Source of the DNA: Glandiceps talaboti | Lineage: Eukaryota; Hemichordata; Enteropneusta; Spengelidae | NCBI RefSeq assembly: GCF_964340395.1 | Contig: NC_135553.1 | Coordinates: 8,300,001 to 8,364,000 of the forward strand | DNA: 64,000 nt | Reading direction: 5' to 3' | In this document: in pieces, positions 37,638 to 51,419 of the stretch | Layout of the letters: each line of letters begins with the position of its first letter | How positions within the stretch are numbered: position 1 is the first letter of the stretch | Position numbers and translations under genes: made by a program | Notes under the pieces: model-generated | The model's input: only the letters and a program-made list of their open reading frames with translations | What the model was told of the DNA's origin: nothing | Database searches by the model: none

Positions 37638-38048
37638 ATGGCCCTTCTTGGAGAATGGATCCACTGTAGAGATGAAAATATCGATCCCTTTTTGGATTGC
37701 GTCGGATCACCACCCGAAATGAGAGACAAGTTTAAAGAAACACACCCGAAGGTCACCTTATCAGTGGACGGTGATACATACACAATGCAGATAGTTGGGC
37801 CAGCGAAGACACTCGAATCCAAGTTTAAAGTAGACGAAGAATTCGACCACTTTGCAGGCGTCGTGGCAGACAAAAGGCGTCGTGCCATAGCCAAAAAGAT
37901 CGCCGATGGAAAGTTTGAGATCAGAGGAGTGAATAATGAAACGCCAATCGACCGACTCGTTGAGTTAAGGGAAATCGTCGATGGAGAGATGGTTGTGACC
38001 TTGACTACCGGCGATGTTGTTGCTAAGAGATATTTCAAAAGACCATAA
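37638..38048 (+). CDS. Fatty-acid-binding-protein-like intracellular lipid carrier, copy 2 (136 aa)
   Basis: Second intronless FABP-like gene. The start at 37638 (ACAACATGG, good context) is chosen because it gives the normal family N-terminus MALLGEWIHCRDENIDPFLD; the frame is open 32 codons further upstream, without family similarity. Shared marks with copy 1 are an HP after the helix pair, DEEFDHFAG, RRAIAKK, GKFEI, VELREIVDGEMVVTL and GDVVAKRYFKRP. Both arginines of the carboxylate-binding site are kept, and the Phe replaces Tyr in the same place as in copy 1, so the change predates the duplication. Copy 2 is more divergent in the middle. Expected role is cytosolic binding and transport of a hydrophobic ligand; which ligand cannot be told. 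Confidence 0.9.
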   Translation: MALLGEWIHCRDENIDPFLDCVGSPPEMRDKFKETHPKVTLSVDGDTYTMQIVGPAKTLESKFKVDEEFDHFAGVVADKRRRAIAKKIADGKFEIRGVNNETPIDRLVELREIVDGEMVVTLTTGDVVAKRYFKRP

Positions 38049-38489
38049 GATATGAAAAGCATGGTGTGCACCTTTGTGGACTCGGTACGAAAAAGGAGGT
38101 GACTTTATGTTTCATCGGAACATTTGAGGATGGTTGGTATAACAACCTTCAGACTGATAAAGTCCGTAGAGAGTAACATTTTTATTTCAAGTTGCTGAGA
38201 TCTAAGACTTTTAGTTCACATTCATGGCTTCCTCAATGACTTTGGCATAGTTGCAACGCGTACGATAACAACTAGTGTCTAGTTGATACATTTTGATATT
38301 TGCTTCTCTCTGGCATTAACTGATGCTTTGCTATTTGGAAGTACTTGGTCGTTTCACATACAACAGACATCGAGAAATTTAACTGGAGTTGAAATTATTA
38401 ACTTTTAATGCTTTGGAGCAATTAAAATCGTTTCTTTCGAGAAACTCAAACTTTGTTGAAGTGTATTCACGTGTCTGTAAGTGTGTGTG

Positions 38490-38491
<2 letters not shown>

Positions 38492-38574
<83 letters not shown>

Positions 38575-38710
38575 ATGTGTGTGTGTGTGTGTGTGTGTAT
38601 GTGTCTGTGTCTTTGTTTATGTCTATCTAGCTGTGTAGCTTATCTATGTCCATACGTGCACACATGCGTATGGATGGATGGATGGATGGATGGATGGATG
38701 GATGGATGGG
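38492..38710. repeat. (TA)n, (TG)n and (GGAT)n microsatellites
   Basis: (TA)n runs from about 38492 to 38565, (TG)n from about 38573 to 38600, and (TGGA)n from about 38669 to 38708. Confidence 0.95.
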
Positions 38711-41700
38711 CCATTAATACATAATAATTGTATCAATCCCAAACGTGAATGATTTGTGTTTTCACTTCGCCAATCCAGAATCTTACACTATAATTGAAAA
38801 ACGTATAAACCTGAAAATATATCCTTCAGTCATTTTTTAACCATAAATCGAAATGACTTTATATACATTGAGATTTTATACACGCTGCGCCATTTTTTTG
38901 GTATATACTTACTACATGTAGTTGAGTCTTCTTTAACGTAACCATAGACCCTACACGAAAGGTCTATGTTTTAACTGATTACAATAAAGTAGGCGTCAAT
39001 AGGAAAATTCTGCACTATTTTCAATTACCTTTTGAATATAACTGCAGGGCTAATATGTAATTTTATCCCATAATTGAGGCTCAATTTTCACAGTGTTTAA
39101 ACTGGTCGAATTCAATTTATCTCCACCGAGTTTGTATGAGAGGGCTTACAAAGTAGTAAGCACATTGTGACTGAAAGGAATTTGTAGCTTTATCACCTGA
39201 GCTCTCATACATCTCGCTCTTCCTTTTGTATTCAACCTGAATGGTTTTATGTTAAAACTCAACGGGATTGTTAAAATGACCTCAACGGATCATTGACCCT
39301 TTTTTTCAACTCTTACAAATAAATATATGACTAAACAATGCCACCTTTGTGACATACAGCGGAACGGCTTTTCACAGTCTAATTTTTAGACTAAGTCTTA
39401 AAACAGGTCCGTGTTCCCACGATCTCGAACGTGTGCTCTTGTTTGGTACGGGCAGTAAGGTTGCAAAGGTTCGCGCCAGAGATTTCCGGCCTCAACAATA
39501 ACTAAATACAATCAGTCTGTACTTAACAGATTTTTCGACATAGAAAGGTCGTTGCTACCTTTACAAGCATTGTGGTATTAGACAGGTTGTTAGTAGCTGT
39601 GACACTTGTATACTTCCGTCGTAGCCTTTATATACGACTCTGTCTGGGGGCAATGATACCAAACCCACTCTTCAAAAGCTGTTTTACTTAAAGGTTAATA
39701 AATGCATACACTTTACTTCCGATTGTATGACTAAATCTATTGAGAACATTTGAATGTGTTCATCAGAACAGTCATGGCATACTGATGCTGTGAAAGAGAA
39801 TACAAACGCAGCGTGCCAGTGTGTAGCGTCTACCTTTCGCCTTGGGGTATCGCATTCCGATTGTATAAGGTAAAGGCAGCAGGCTGTTACACCGTGCTTC
39901 CCTGGTTGACCTTTGACCCAAGCCTGGAATTCGATAGTATGTTTAAAAATTGAATGCGGCTAGATAGCCTTCTAAATAAGTTTACTGGGTAAAAGTTCAC
40001 TATTTCTAATATCATGATGTTATACCATTTTGACATGGTATATGTTATGTCTGCGAGGGTACAGTTTACACTGTATGTATCAAAATACAATTTTCCGCGT
40101 GGATGTATTACCTTGATTGTGCTAGAGCTGTAACTAAATAAATATATTTTGGGAACAGACGACCAACCATATATTCACTGAAAATTGTTAAAAGACCAAT
40201 AATTAGATGTACTGCATCTTCCAGGCGCAAATATCATAAGAAGTCCGATGGTCTATCAGCTAGACCGTGGATGAGGTTGAATCTGTCTTTACTTGATCAA
40301 TAAACTCACTATCAGAGCTGCCACCATACTATGAGTGTAAACACACCAACATGCATTTACAGCATATATCAACATATTGGAGTAATAATTTGAGTTTGTG
40401 TCTTTATAGCCGACAGTTGCCGTCGTCGTAACATGGTCACAATCCTAGTGTTTAGGTCAACTGTATCACTAGATGAATGATAATTATATAGGTTGTTAGT
40501 TCAAAAATTACTGAGAACAGCATTATAGTCACTTTAAAAATCAGACAGTTACATTTAACCTCCAATCCCAAACCCCCAACGCACCCCGTCCGACCCCCCC
40601 CCCCCCCATCATTCAGTTCTTCGACCGTACACCATTAGGAAAACCGCTCTTTCCATTTGAGTTCTTTTGTGTGTTTTTATATCATTATACTTTACCTTGT
40701 CTTTTTCCTCGAACGTTCGCGGTCTACTGACGAACAGAGACAAGATATCAACACGAGAAACGTGTCCGGACTACATTATAGCAAATAAAAAACGAAAGAC
40801 TTTTTAAATGATGATCATTCCGGGGAGGGCGGCAGCGAGTCGCAGAGAAATTCGAATTCTTGGTTCTCCCAAGATGGGGTTATGTTTAGGTTTTTTCCAC
40901 TGCCGGTACAGCTGACGCACCTTTCTTTCCTAGAGGTACATTTTTTATTCGAACACTAACATATATTCAGCTTGGAGGAAGCAAGGAATGTTGACCATCA
41001 TCACCTCTGAGCGTTGTCAGCTCGCTCTCCCTGCCTTTGCCACCTTTTTAGATTTTGTCCTGATGAGTTATCCATTATCCTGTTAAATGACATTATGACA
41101 AAATAATTGAGAATGGCCAAAATAAATGGCGAGATTTGTTTAAGAATAAATAAAGGGCGTTGACAAACCTGTATAAATACTTGGAGATTAAACAGTATTG
41201 ATACATGATGAGATTATATGATTTACTTAAAGTGTGAGAAATATCACTACGCCTTATTGTCCTCCCATCTGGTTCTAACCAAACGGTGGCCTAAAAGTAA
41301 GTAGTTACGTTAATGTCAACATATTCTAATTAGTAAGCTTCAGTGGCTTACAAGAGTTCACTGTGACCTAGATTTCATCATGTTTTAAACCATGGAGTTG
41401 TTTTAAACTAACAATATGAGAATGAAAATTAAGTTTTAAGAACGAACTTGTGACACACATAATTGTCGAGCATTGTTTCGCTTGACATTATGCATTATAA
41501 GGGTAAAACAATAACGTTGCACAATTATCATGAATACTTTTTAGTAACGGTCACGTCATTACCCGTTTGTAAAAATAAGCAAAACCACTGTGATCTTTGG
41601 TTAGAATTATTGTCGTTGGGGGCGCTGTAATATGCAACTGCAAGAAAAGGGTTAACCAACTGACAGTACCTGTGTCAAAGAGTGGATGTAAATGAACAAT

Positions 41701-43325
41701 AACGCTTACCACTGACACTTTCATACTCCTCATCGTTTCCTGTTTATGATGAGATGGATTCTTTCACAATTTGAAAGGTAGTTATTAACACAAATAGTTT
41801 ACTACAATTTAAACCAAATCAACGTAACGTTCAAAATGCAGACAATCATCGTATCAGTGAACATGCCTGTCCCTATTGTCCAAACCACTTGTCAGTCCAA
41901 CAATAGACAATCTCACATCTGTCCTGACAATGGACAGGTAGCTAGATAATGCTTGTTCTGAACACGACTTGCATCACTGACAAAAAAAGACGTTGCTAGG
42001 GCCTAGGAGACGTTAAGAGAATTCTTTCTAAGGGGAAATATTTAATACTACGGTGACTGTTGTCTTGAAAACTTGGAATGTAAGCTGATATGTTGAACAG
42101 TATGTACAATGAAATGGAAAATACCTTATAAAATACATGGCAGGCGTCTTTTAAAGCAGCTTATATTTAGTGGTCCATCAACAATGAAGAAATTGCCAGG
42201 GGGTCACCATAGAGTAATAAAGATTATTCCAATATTGAGGTCACCATCCGCATGAATATATACACACCGTAATGTATTTACTGCAGGGTTTTGTTAACAG
42301 AAAATAAATGAGATCAAACTGTCGTGATCGATAAGTATTGTGTGTACGTGTGTTTGAGTCCATGAGTTGAATTTTTTTTTTCAATTTTGCTGTTAGTCTG
42401 TAATAAGTTACGACGTGCCGTGGTGTTCTATCACACAGTACCTAAACAGATCTAGAGACTAAGGGGCGGAAGACTTATTCACTGCAAGTTAAATGACATA
42501 CATGATGTTTCTTTCCGTAGTTTGTCAGTCTTTCTTTTTTTGGCTTGAATTTCAATTTTTCCAAATGTATGTTTTTTCTCGATCCCATCTTCAATTTTGT
42601 TCAAATCGTATAATTAGCCCACTTTTCATGCTGCAGATGACGTGTACAGTATCTGGACTTATGAATGTCCTGGCAGTTGGCGCTGTTATTTTTTTGACGG
42701 GAGAGAAGCGGAGGGGGGGGGGGGCTTCGTTTTACCAATCCCGAACTGCGTAACTTCGCCAAACAAAAGACTCGGATCCATTTTCACAAGGAATCCGATT
42801 ACATTTCTTTGGTTACAACGTACAAACATGTTTGAAATATGTTACGAATACAACATAATTGCAACAACTGCTGTATACGTATTTGGAACTACACTCGTAA
42901 AGCGATCAATGCATGATTTCAACCCGAGGTTTATGAGTTTCCTTGCGTTGAGACTACGTTCACAAAGTTATACCCACTTTGAACGAAGCACGCATCTTTT
43001 GTCCATACATTTCCAAAGCTGCTTTCTTACCCGTATTCAGCCGAGAGACGGTATACATTTCGTTGTAATGAGATGTTTTCAAGTGTTCATAAAACCATTA
43101 TATTGTCAAGATTATTAAGGTCATGAACCTGTCCAGTATCCTGATGACTGCAATTGTGACGTATGACAAAAATAAAGGCGTTGTCGCTTGTGCGCAGAAT
43201 CACTGAGTACGCGAGTGATGCACATGTCATATTAAGAAAACATACTTTTTTATACTGCGCTAGATTTATTCAAATATTAACTATTGATTTAATATTTCGA
43301 TTTGACAGATTTAAAATTGATTGGG
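38711..43325. other. Gene-poor stretch
   Basis: No exon or RNA gene recognised. A C-run lies near 40598. The 158-codon frame at 42642-43118 crosses a G-run and has no domain or splice support. Confidence 0.5.
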
Positions 43326-43357
43326 CTCCTATAAAACTTCTAGTTCGCTCAATGTGG

Positions 43358-43364
43358 TATAAAA
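43358..43364 (+). promoter_or_regulatory. TATA box of a plus-strand transcript
   Basis: GGTATAAAACCCC is followed 20-25 bp later by an initiator-like TTCAACTCC (A at about 43385). A second TATAAAA lies at 43330-43336. Together with the donor at 43495 it suggests a first exon. Confidence 0.4.
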
Positions 43365-43384
43365 CCCCTGGATTTGGTCGCTTC

Positions 43385-43495
43385 AACTCCACGGTCTGCG
43401 AAGTGAATACGTTTTGCGTACACTGAAAAAGTGTAGACTGAACTAACAGCTATATTTCATACGGAATTCCGAACTGTATAGATGCACAAGTATAG
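43385..43495 (+). other. Candidate non-coding first exon
   Basis: Starts about 25 bp after the TATA box and ends at a consensus donor ATAG|GTAAGTACC. It has no long open frame. It could splice to the acceptor at 46578 (TTTATTGCCGACAG), 17 bp before the start codon of the membrane-protein gene. Confidence 0.35.
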
Positions 43496-46470
43496 GTAAG
43501 TACCTTCAAATTTCTTCTATTTTCTCTATCATTTGAATATGATTTACATAGTTATAGAGGTCATCATAGTAATATGGAACTCCGAATATGAACATAATAT
43601 AAGGAAAGACTACTCTAACAATTCAAGATGTCGCGTTGTTTGTTTTTGGTTGATTTTCTCGCCTTGACCTCGATTATAGCGAACAATCTCAACGACCAAC
43701 AACGTTCGTTTTAGGGACTAAAACACCATGTACAACTAAACCCAGCGTAATAACTGATATTTTACAAAGAAAGGCATTGCAATACCGTTCGCCATTGGAC
43801 AACTGAGTGCGTTTAGCGTATACAATTCACTGTTATGTGTGTATACTTTAAAAACAGTGAACATGTCTTAACCTACATATTCGCGATTACTGCCAATGGG
43901 TGTGTAACGAATGGAGTACATCACTCCTTACTGTTTACAGCCTTGTTTATTAGCAACAAACATATTCAACATGGATATACCTTGACATTTATAGGTCAAT
44001 GCAATTTTTTTTGAAGTTGTTTGCTGAAGCAAGTTTATTATTTTCATTTCATTGAACGTGTTCAATATAATCTTTTCAATATCTATGTTCCATAATGTAC
44101 TGTTAAGACTATTGCATTCCGTGGTAGGTGATATGCACCTACATGTATACATGCAACTAGTGGCCAGATCTAACTAACGAACAGTCATTCTGAAAGTCTG
44201 AAAGGGTCTTTGTTCATGGCAGATCGAAAAGTCAACGGCACTTATTAACCAAACAGAAACCCCTTATATGTGATAACGTATCTTTTCACCAAGATTATAA
44301 ATAGTTTTGGTCATAGGAAAGTGTAAAGAGTGATCTATAAAGCTGCCACACATCATACCAAGCACTAATCAGGATATTAGGAGGCTAAAGCGAGTGTGGG
44401 AGATTAGTTGAACTGTAGTAAAGACCGTCCTGATAAATAACGACAGCAAACCATAGAAACGTCCTTTGATCGTCTGTTTCGATGACGACATTGATGAACT
44501 TGGGATAAAAATGGTTAGTCCTGAACGACGAGACAAGACGTGTCTTACCGTCTATATTAATGTTGACACCATCTGTGTGTCTAAGGCAGGTCAAAATATA
44601 ACAAAATAGCGCTATTAACCAACACATGCCCGTTTATATAATAACACTCTCCCTATTTCAAACAATATTTCGCTCTTGAGGTCAAAAAATGCCATTGCGT
44701 GAGAAATTTACTGCGTTTGGGGATTAAGACTTATATTCTGACGTCATCTGGATATTAACGTGTGTTCGATTCTGGTGAACATATGGCGCGAAATTTCACT
44801 TTCGTAAATATTCAGTACGTACTTGAAACCAGAACAGCCACAGGTGTGTGTTCTCATGAATTTCTAGAAAGTGTAACACAGGTAGAAGAAACATGCATTG
44901 AATTGTATCATTGTTCCAATACATGTACGTGACAATATGACCTTGAGAACTGAATATACCGTTGTTGTTAAACCTGACCGTATGAGGTCGAATTTGCTTA
45001 AATATACTACAGTATTAACAATTACGTTTGTTGAATGACTGCAATAACTGTCATTAAATCATGTACTATATATATACACAGACGACTTCTCTCTTGTTTT
45101 TACATGCTACTTGACATAAATTACCTCGGAGCTGGAGCAGTGACCCTGTCGACATTGAAAGACATGCTCCTGATAATCTTTCCGAAAGAAATATCATTTA
45201 TAAATACATACTATAATAAATCTATTGAGGGTATTGTTATGCATGTTGTCATGGCGTCACGTTGTGAGCATGCGTACATGATAACACAACTCCACTTCCA
45301 TATTTACAAATGTACATGTATGTGTATTATGCGTTATGCAAGGATCATCTGACGTGAGGGCAAGATAAAAAGGATATCTGAGCAACTGTATTCAAGTCGT
45401 TTTTGCCAAGGTAATGTCCGAAACAACCTGATTCTAAAATCCTTTTGTAAATCAATAGAAAATACCAAAAAACGTATGAATATGTACATTTGCACTTGTA
45501 GAATTTGTGATTTTTTTGTTCTCGGACTGTTTGAAAGACTGAATTTTTATGATCTCAATTTTTCAGTGTTGAAATCATTTTAAGACATTTCTGAGTGAAA
45601 GCTTGAATATGCATGCAAGTTAATAACGTGACAAAAATATAGCTATACTTCGATTGCAAACGACATGTTGGCCGTTATGACAATTCAAATCTAAGCCGTA
45701 ACACATCGACAACGTGTTTATTCTTCGTAACTTCCTCCTTGTTCGCTAGCATGCACCCGTTTAATTAATATCTTTAGCACGTATCAACATCTCACCCACA
45801 CCCATAATCTTCAGTCTCATTTATATTTTAACTATATGTTCGTCAAAGCATAGAAGATGAAAGTGAAATTACCCCCCCCCCCCCATATATTATTACCCCG
45901 AAAATTTATATTAATTTGCTTCTAGTTCGCAGTTTTATTTTGTATAATTTGGCTTGTACAAACTTGTGTTTACCTTTTGATAAACCTTTGACGTCATTAG
46001 ACCGAATGCCAAGCTAATCATCTGTAGATAACCTTTTACACGACACTATGATTAGTCAATGTCTATAGCTATGTCTATAGCTATTACATTCATGTGTTCA
46101 TGTTGATACTTTTGAGTAAATGCTTGTACCTGTTTTAGACAGATTTAGCACTCAGTATATTGTAAATGTTAGTAACTGCCGATAAACAAATTGAATTGCC
46201 AGATCAGCTCTTCCCGGTTACATTGTTTCAGCAATCGTAACGTACATTTGGAACTTCTGGCATAATATTTACCCCTTTCTGACTGGACATATCTTGCAAG
46301 TAAATGTCAACCTCCTAAGCTATGCTTAACTCTGAGAACTTTTCATGGCCATTGTAACAAATGCATTGTAATATGTTTTACCAACCCCGAGGGAAATCGT
46401 TACTCGATCTATATGAATGAAGCAACAACAGGCATTTGCCGTGTTTCTACAATAATCCCCTCCCTACCGT

Positions 46471-46478
46471 TATAAATA
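46471..46478 (+). promoter_or_regulatory. Proximal TATA box of the membrane-protein gene
   Basis: TATAAATA lies 118 bp before the start codon at 46596, predicting a start near 46500 and a leader of about 95 nt without splicing. It competes with the distal first exon at 43385-43495. Confidence 0.4.
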
Positions 46479-46595
46479 CCAGTTTGCTATACGCTTGAGG
46501 CAATATAATTCAGAAATATCTGTATATATACGTGCTACTTTACACTGAAGATTGAATATTTTGTTTTATTGCCGACAGAAACTGTTGGGTAACTA

Positions 46596-49500
46596 ATGGC
46601 AACCACTGAGGAGGTTACCACAATCGCTTCGAGTGCAGGTACGTGGTTATGCATGTGGTTCGGTAATGAAGCCGTTCGTTTACAAATACTTGACACTAAT
46701 TTTGAGGGCTGCTGATAAAATTCTCACATAAGAGTTTTGTCCACCACATATCTACAATTTAATTGTGATTATCCCTTAAATATGGCAACTTCTGAGCAAT
46801 GTTAATATAAAACTGTCGACTCTAGTGTAAAAACAATTTGATATACTGCATTACTAATCAATAGTAAACGATCGAATGACATTTTAAACCCGTCACAGAC
46901 GTTATATACGTAATGGTTTTAGGCCAGCGCTAGGTCGCAGTTCAACACAAACTGATGCACAATGAATCTTTTGAAAAATAAAACTACTTCAAAATTGTAA
47001 GGCTTTACCTATAGAACTAGCCTCGATTCAATAGAGAACGTGCAAACGAACCCGCCATCTTGAATATCCTGAAAGATGCATTGTGGGGAACATGATGATA
47101 AACACTTAGTTACCATGGCGATTACAGGACTGGTGGACCATTTTATCGATTGTTCTATACATGTATTACGATAACTACATATAATCTCATATGTCTTTTC
47201 ACTCTCTAGAACAGAACAGTGAGCAAAACAAATTGATATATTGATACATACAATCATGCAGATAATGTTTTTTTTTTCTCCTGAAGAATTCGTATTAATT
47301 CTCCACATTTTCGTTGAAGATTTGTAATGCAAAATACCTTCAAATAGTTAAGTTTTATGAGTTTGTCTGATTTGTTAGTTTGTTCAGCTGTTCGGTATGC
47401 TTGCATTTTATTAAACAGCATATACGCTGCTACGCCTCATGGGATTACAAAATATATATTTCACAGTTTTACGCATAATTCAGTTTCTATTTTCTCTCAT
47501 CAGTTGCTTCTGATAACATGGATGCCTCTACAAGTCAGTTGATTGGAGTATGTGTCGGCTTTGCTATACTTCTCCTGATAGCGTTCCTCCTATTCAAAAG
47601 CATGCGAAAGTGAGTACCATGAATGGAAACTGTCATTTAATGTCTTTCTGGTCACGTTTTGACAACCATTTTCTTTCAATTGAACGTTGAGCGCATCTAC
47701 AAGGTGGCGATGTTTTGTACGAATTGACATTTCATGTTTCTTACGTCAATATACGATTAATCTATATAACACAAAGACTAACCGTAGTTCTGATAATATG
47801 TAGCCTTTCACCGTATAAATTATGAAGTACAAAAATGTAGCGCCACCCGAACTACTAGTTCTCAGAGAATCCGAGTGACAAAATTTATGGGGCTTGACAG
47901 ATTCATTATCCGTTATAAAAACTGTACTATTTCATAATTTCAAATGTTAACCATCTTCGCAAATCAGAATAAGTTTTGGTTTCTAACGGCGCCTAAAAGC
48001 GATATCATATCCATGATCTTGGATTACTACCGCTACAAAGCAGATTTTAAAAGGGCATGCATTATTCTACAATTTCTCTTCTTCTATATTTCGACCTCTT
48101 GAACTTTAAGATTTAACAATTTTAACGTGTGTTTGTCTTTCATTATGTTTGTTTCCTTGCAATATATCTACCTTCACGGTAAACGTTGTCTGTTATGAAT
48201 CAAATTTAAGTATGACATCACGTGTACGTATATTTAGTCACCTCTCTGTAGTAATGTGTACATTTCAAACATACAAATTGTGTTTCAACTATACATAATG
48301 TTGTGTGTCGATTTCATATTTATAATGTAAAGAATTGTTTTCATATTTTTTTTATTCTCACTGTTTTCTCTGATGTTCGATAATGAATGTTTCTTTAGCA
48401 TTATTATTTATCCTTATCTCCAAATATCGAGTAATTTCGATAGTGTTGTAATGATATCTTCTTGGAATACTTTCTCTTTATCTCTCACCATCGATCGATG
48501 TACATGCAGATTGGCGGATACGTCGTTATCACGAAAAAGGATTCAGGTAATCGTGCTACATTTAAATGAAAAGACAAGGATGCAAATATATTAACACACG
48601 CATAGCCTGAATTTGATGGATTGCCTTTCAAACTAACATGTTACCGATTCGTTGGTGCTGTAATTAAACTAACGGGGAGACGCTGGACTCGCTTAAACAA
48701 CGAGGTGGCTTTAGACATACAAACTCGCGGGTTAGGGCAAATGCAAGTTTAAGTGCTATCCTGAAATCACTAATCTCAAATCCTGCATAATTTTCATTGC
48801 GTCACATTCGTTGCTCCTAATGTGTAATGAACTACCTATACGTGTATGTGCATATTTCACATGTATAGTTCATGTACTCACTTGGTCAAGTCAAGACTAA
48901 ATGTCTAGACATGGGGAGCTATTTCAATGAACTATTTATTAGCCTATCCATAGTTACCACAGTAAACTAAATACATCAGTAGTATCAAACTAGCAATTGG
49001 ATGTCAAAGGGGATGGGAGGGCAGGACACATGGCTTTCACATCTAACTTTACATGTGTAACATATTTGCAGTATTGTTGCTCTGACTAAAGAATAAAATA
49101 CTATTTCATAAAGAGTATTTGTTACTATAGGCCCATATATCATGTTTATGACGTTTATAACAAAGTTTTTTTCTAACCAATCTGAGATCATATATCATCT
49201 AATTCTCATCTGCCTTACTGTTTGCTAACTTTTTATTGAAGTCATTTACAAAAGGGAAAACTATTCATGATGAAACAAGATGATTGATTGGCTAGAACAC
49301 AAGTGTCTTCTTATTCACCTGACCTATTTGTAAAAAAGAAAGTAGTTGTAGACTGCTGTTAAACAAATGAATATAGATGGATTAATTAATAGAAGGATGA
49401 ATGTATGGATGGATGAATGTATGTATGGATGGATGGATGGATGTATGGATGGATGGATGGATGGATGGATGGATGAATGTGTGGATGGATGGATGGATGG

Positions 49501-50172
49501 ATGGATGGATGTATGGATGAATGGATGAATGTATGGATGGATGGATGGATGGATGAATGTATGGATGGATGGATGGATGGATGGATGAATGTATGGATGG
49601 ATGGATGGATGGATGAATGTATGGATGGATGGATGGATGGATGGATAGATGGATGGATGAATGTATGGATGGATGTATGGATGGATGGATGGATGGATGG
49701 ATGGATGAATGTATGGATGGATGGATGGATGGATGAATGTATGGATGGATGGATGGATGAATGTATGGATGGATGGATGGATGGATGGATGGATGGATGA
49801 ATGTATGGATGGATGGATGGATGGATGGATGAATGGATGGATGGATGGATGGATGGATGAATGTATGGATGGGTGGATGAATGTATGGATGGATGGATGG
49901 ATGGATGGATGGATGAATGTATGGATGGATGGATGGATGAATGGATGGATGGATGAATGTATGGATGGATGGATGGATGGATGGATGTATGGATGGATGA
50001 ATGGATGGATGGATGGATGGGTGGGTGGATGGATGGATGGATGGATGGATGGATGGATCGATGGACGAATGAATGAATGAATGAATGAATGAATGAATGA
50101 ATATGGATATATCGATTTATACAAAATGTAAGCATTGCTCGCTTTCCATATATAATACGTGTGTGGTGTGTG

Positions 50173-50243
<71 letters not shown>

Positions 50244-50596
50244 TATGAAATATAACCGCGATAGTATACAGTATGAGAATTTATGTGATTGTTTTATCCA
50301 CTAATGAAGAGTCACATAAAACTAGTTTATTCATCATTAAACAAAATCAGTGGAAAGGTTTCAGTGATAATACATTTTGAGTTTTGAGTTGTAAACTTAT
50401 GCCATTCGTTTCATTTTACAGTTTATCACAACTACCAATTGGAAAGAGATCATGGCACGTCAAACTTAAGGCTCTGGCGGACTTCAATCGAGAAGAATGG
50501 ATCGAAGCAAGATTGCGACATTTGAATAAAAAAGCAAACCGAGTCCGTCAAGCTCCCATCAATAATAAGACTGATATACACTCAGGGATTCCTTAA
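46596..50596 (+). CDS. Small single-pass membrane protein, 107 aa, three coding exons
   Basis: Exons are 46596-46638, 47504-47609 and 50422-50596. Donors are GCAG|GTACGT and CGAAA|GTGAGT; acceptors are TTTTCTCTCATCAG and GTTTCATTTTACAG. Phases match and the joined length is 324 nt. The protein starts [14 protein letters not shown], has a Ser/Thr-rich N-terminus without a signal peptide, one hydrophobic helix at residues 27-45 ([17 protein letters not shown]), then a basic tail with [19 protein letters not shown] and [15 protein letters not shown]. By the positive-inside rule the N-terminus is outside or lumenal and the tail cytosolic; the tail looks amphipathic-helical. I recognise no family. 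A possible alternative exon (48509-48545) does not keep frame. The last intron holds the GGAT minisatellite and a (GT)n tract. Confidence 0.75.
49393..50100. repeat. (GGAT)n minisatellite, about 700 bp
   Basis: GGAT units with recurring GAATGTAT interruptions, giving a higher-order pattern (blocks of about 20-44 bp). It ends in (GAAT)n at about 50066-50100. Both strands are open for over 100 codons because the units keep frame and lack stops. It lies in intron 2 of the membrane-protein gene. Confidence 0.95.
50160..50240. repeat. (GT)n microsatellite
   Basis: About 80 bp of nearly pure GT, 180 bp before the last exon of the membrane-protein gene. Confidence 0.95.
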
Positions 50597-51360
50597 AATA
50601 ATTTACAATTTATGCCGAAACAGTACTATAGACGATATATTTCCTCACTTCAAATATTTGCTTTTGAATTTTAGAAAAAAACGCTTCTGAAAACTATCTT
50701 GTATATAAGTTCGTTAACTAATTATTTGGCTGACCTGTCTATCAATGTATTTTACCAGTGAATGCTTGTACCTTCATATCTAATTTACCCACCTTTACCC
50801 TACCTGTGACCCACCTAACCACCATGTCTGTCCAAGGGTAGTACGAAACGCAGTACACTTTTGACTGACTACAGCCCCCAGGGGAGAGATCGCCGTGGGT
50901 AAATTAAGTCAAACGTGGAACTCCATCTCATATATACTCACCACATTTACACATCCTCGGTTCAAGCTTTTACCCGGATGGAAAGACATGGTCAAATATG
51001 ACTTTTCGTATAGTGCTTTATTATTCTCCTTTGCAATATACTAAAATGTCTCATGTCTCGAGGTATTGTCACAAAGACAAGATAATCAAGGATATTTTTA
51101 TAAAGATTTTGGGGGAATATTACATTTTCTCATAATTGACGACACTATTATGAAAAGGTACCACCTTAAGAGATATAAATGTAGTTGGAGGTTGGCCTAT
51201 ATTTTTTTTACGATTGCGCCCTCTAGTGGGAAAACACACAATCTGAGAACCGTTTGTTTTATAAACTAACTTGACGTATATGTATATACACTTTAACAAG
51301 TCGTATTAAAGCTGCTTTGCATATGGAATCAATTATCTATGTTCCTGTAATTGTCTGAGA

Positions 51361-51419
<59 letters not shown>

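Noticed and set aside
42642-43118. 158-codon plus-strand frame
   Set aside because: Crosses a G-run, has no recognisable domain and no splice or promoter support.
44385-44627. 80-codon minus-strand frame with hydrophobic start
   Set aside because: A TATA-like word sits only 8 bp before the ATG, so transcription would start inside the frame; no other support.
48509-48545. Possible extra exon in the membrane-protein gene
   Set aside because: Including it shifts the last exon into a frame that stops quickly; skipping it gives a perfect 324-nt frame.
49324-50135. Long His-Pro-Ser-Ile frames (over 240 codons)
   Set aside because: Artefact of the GGAT minisatellite, which lacks stops in several frames.
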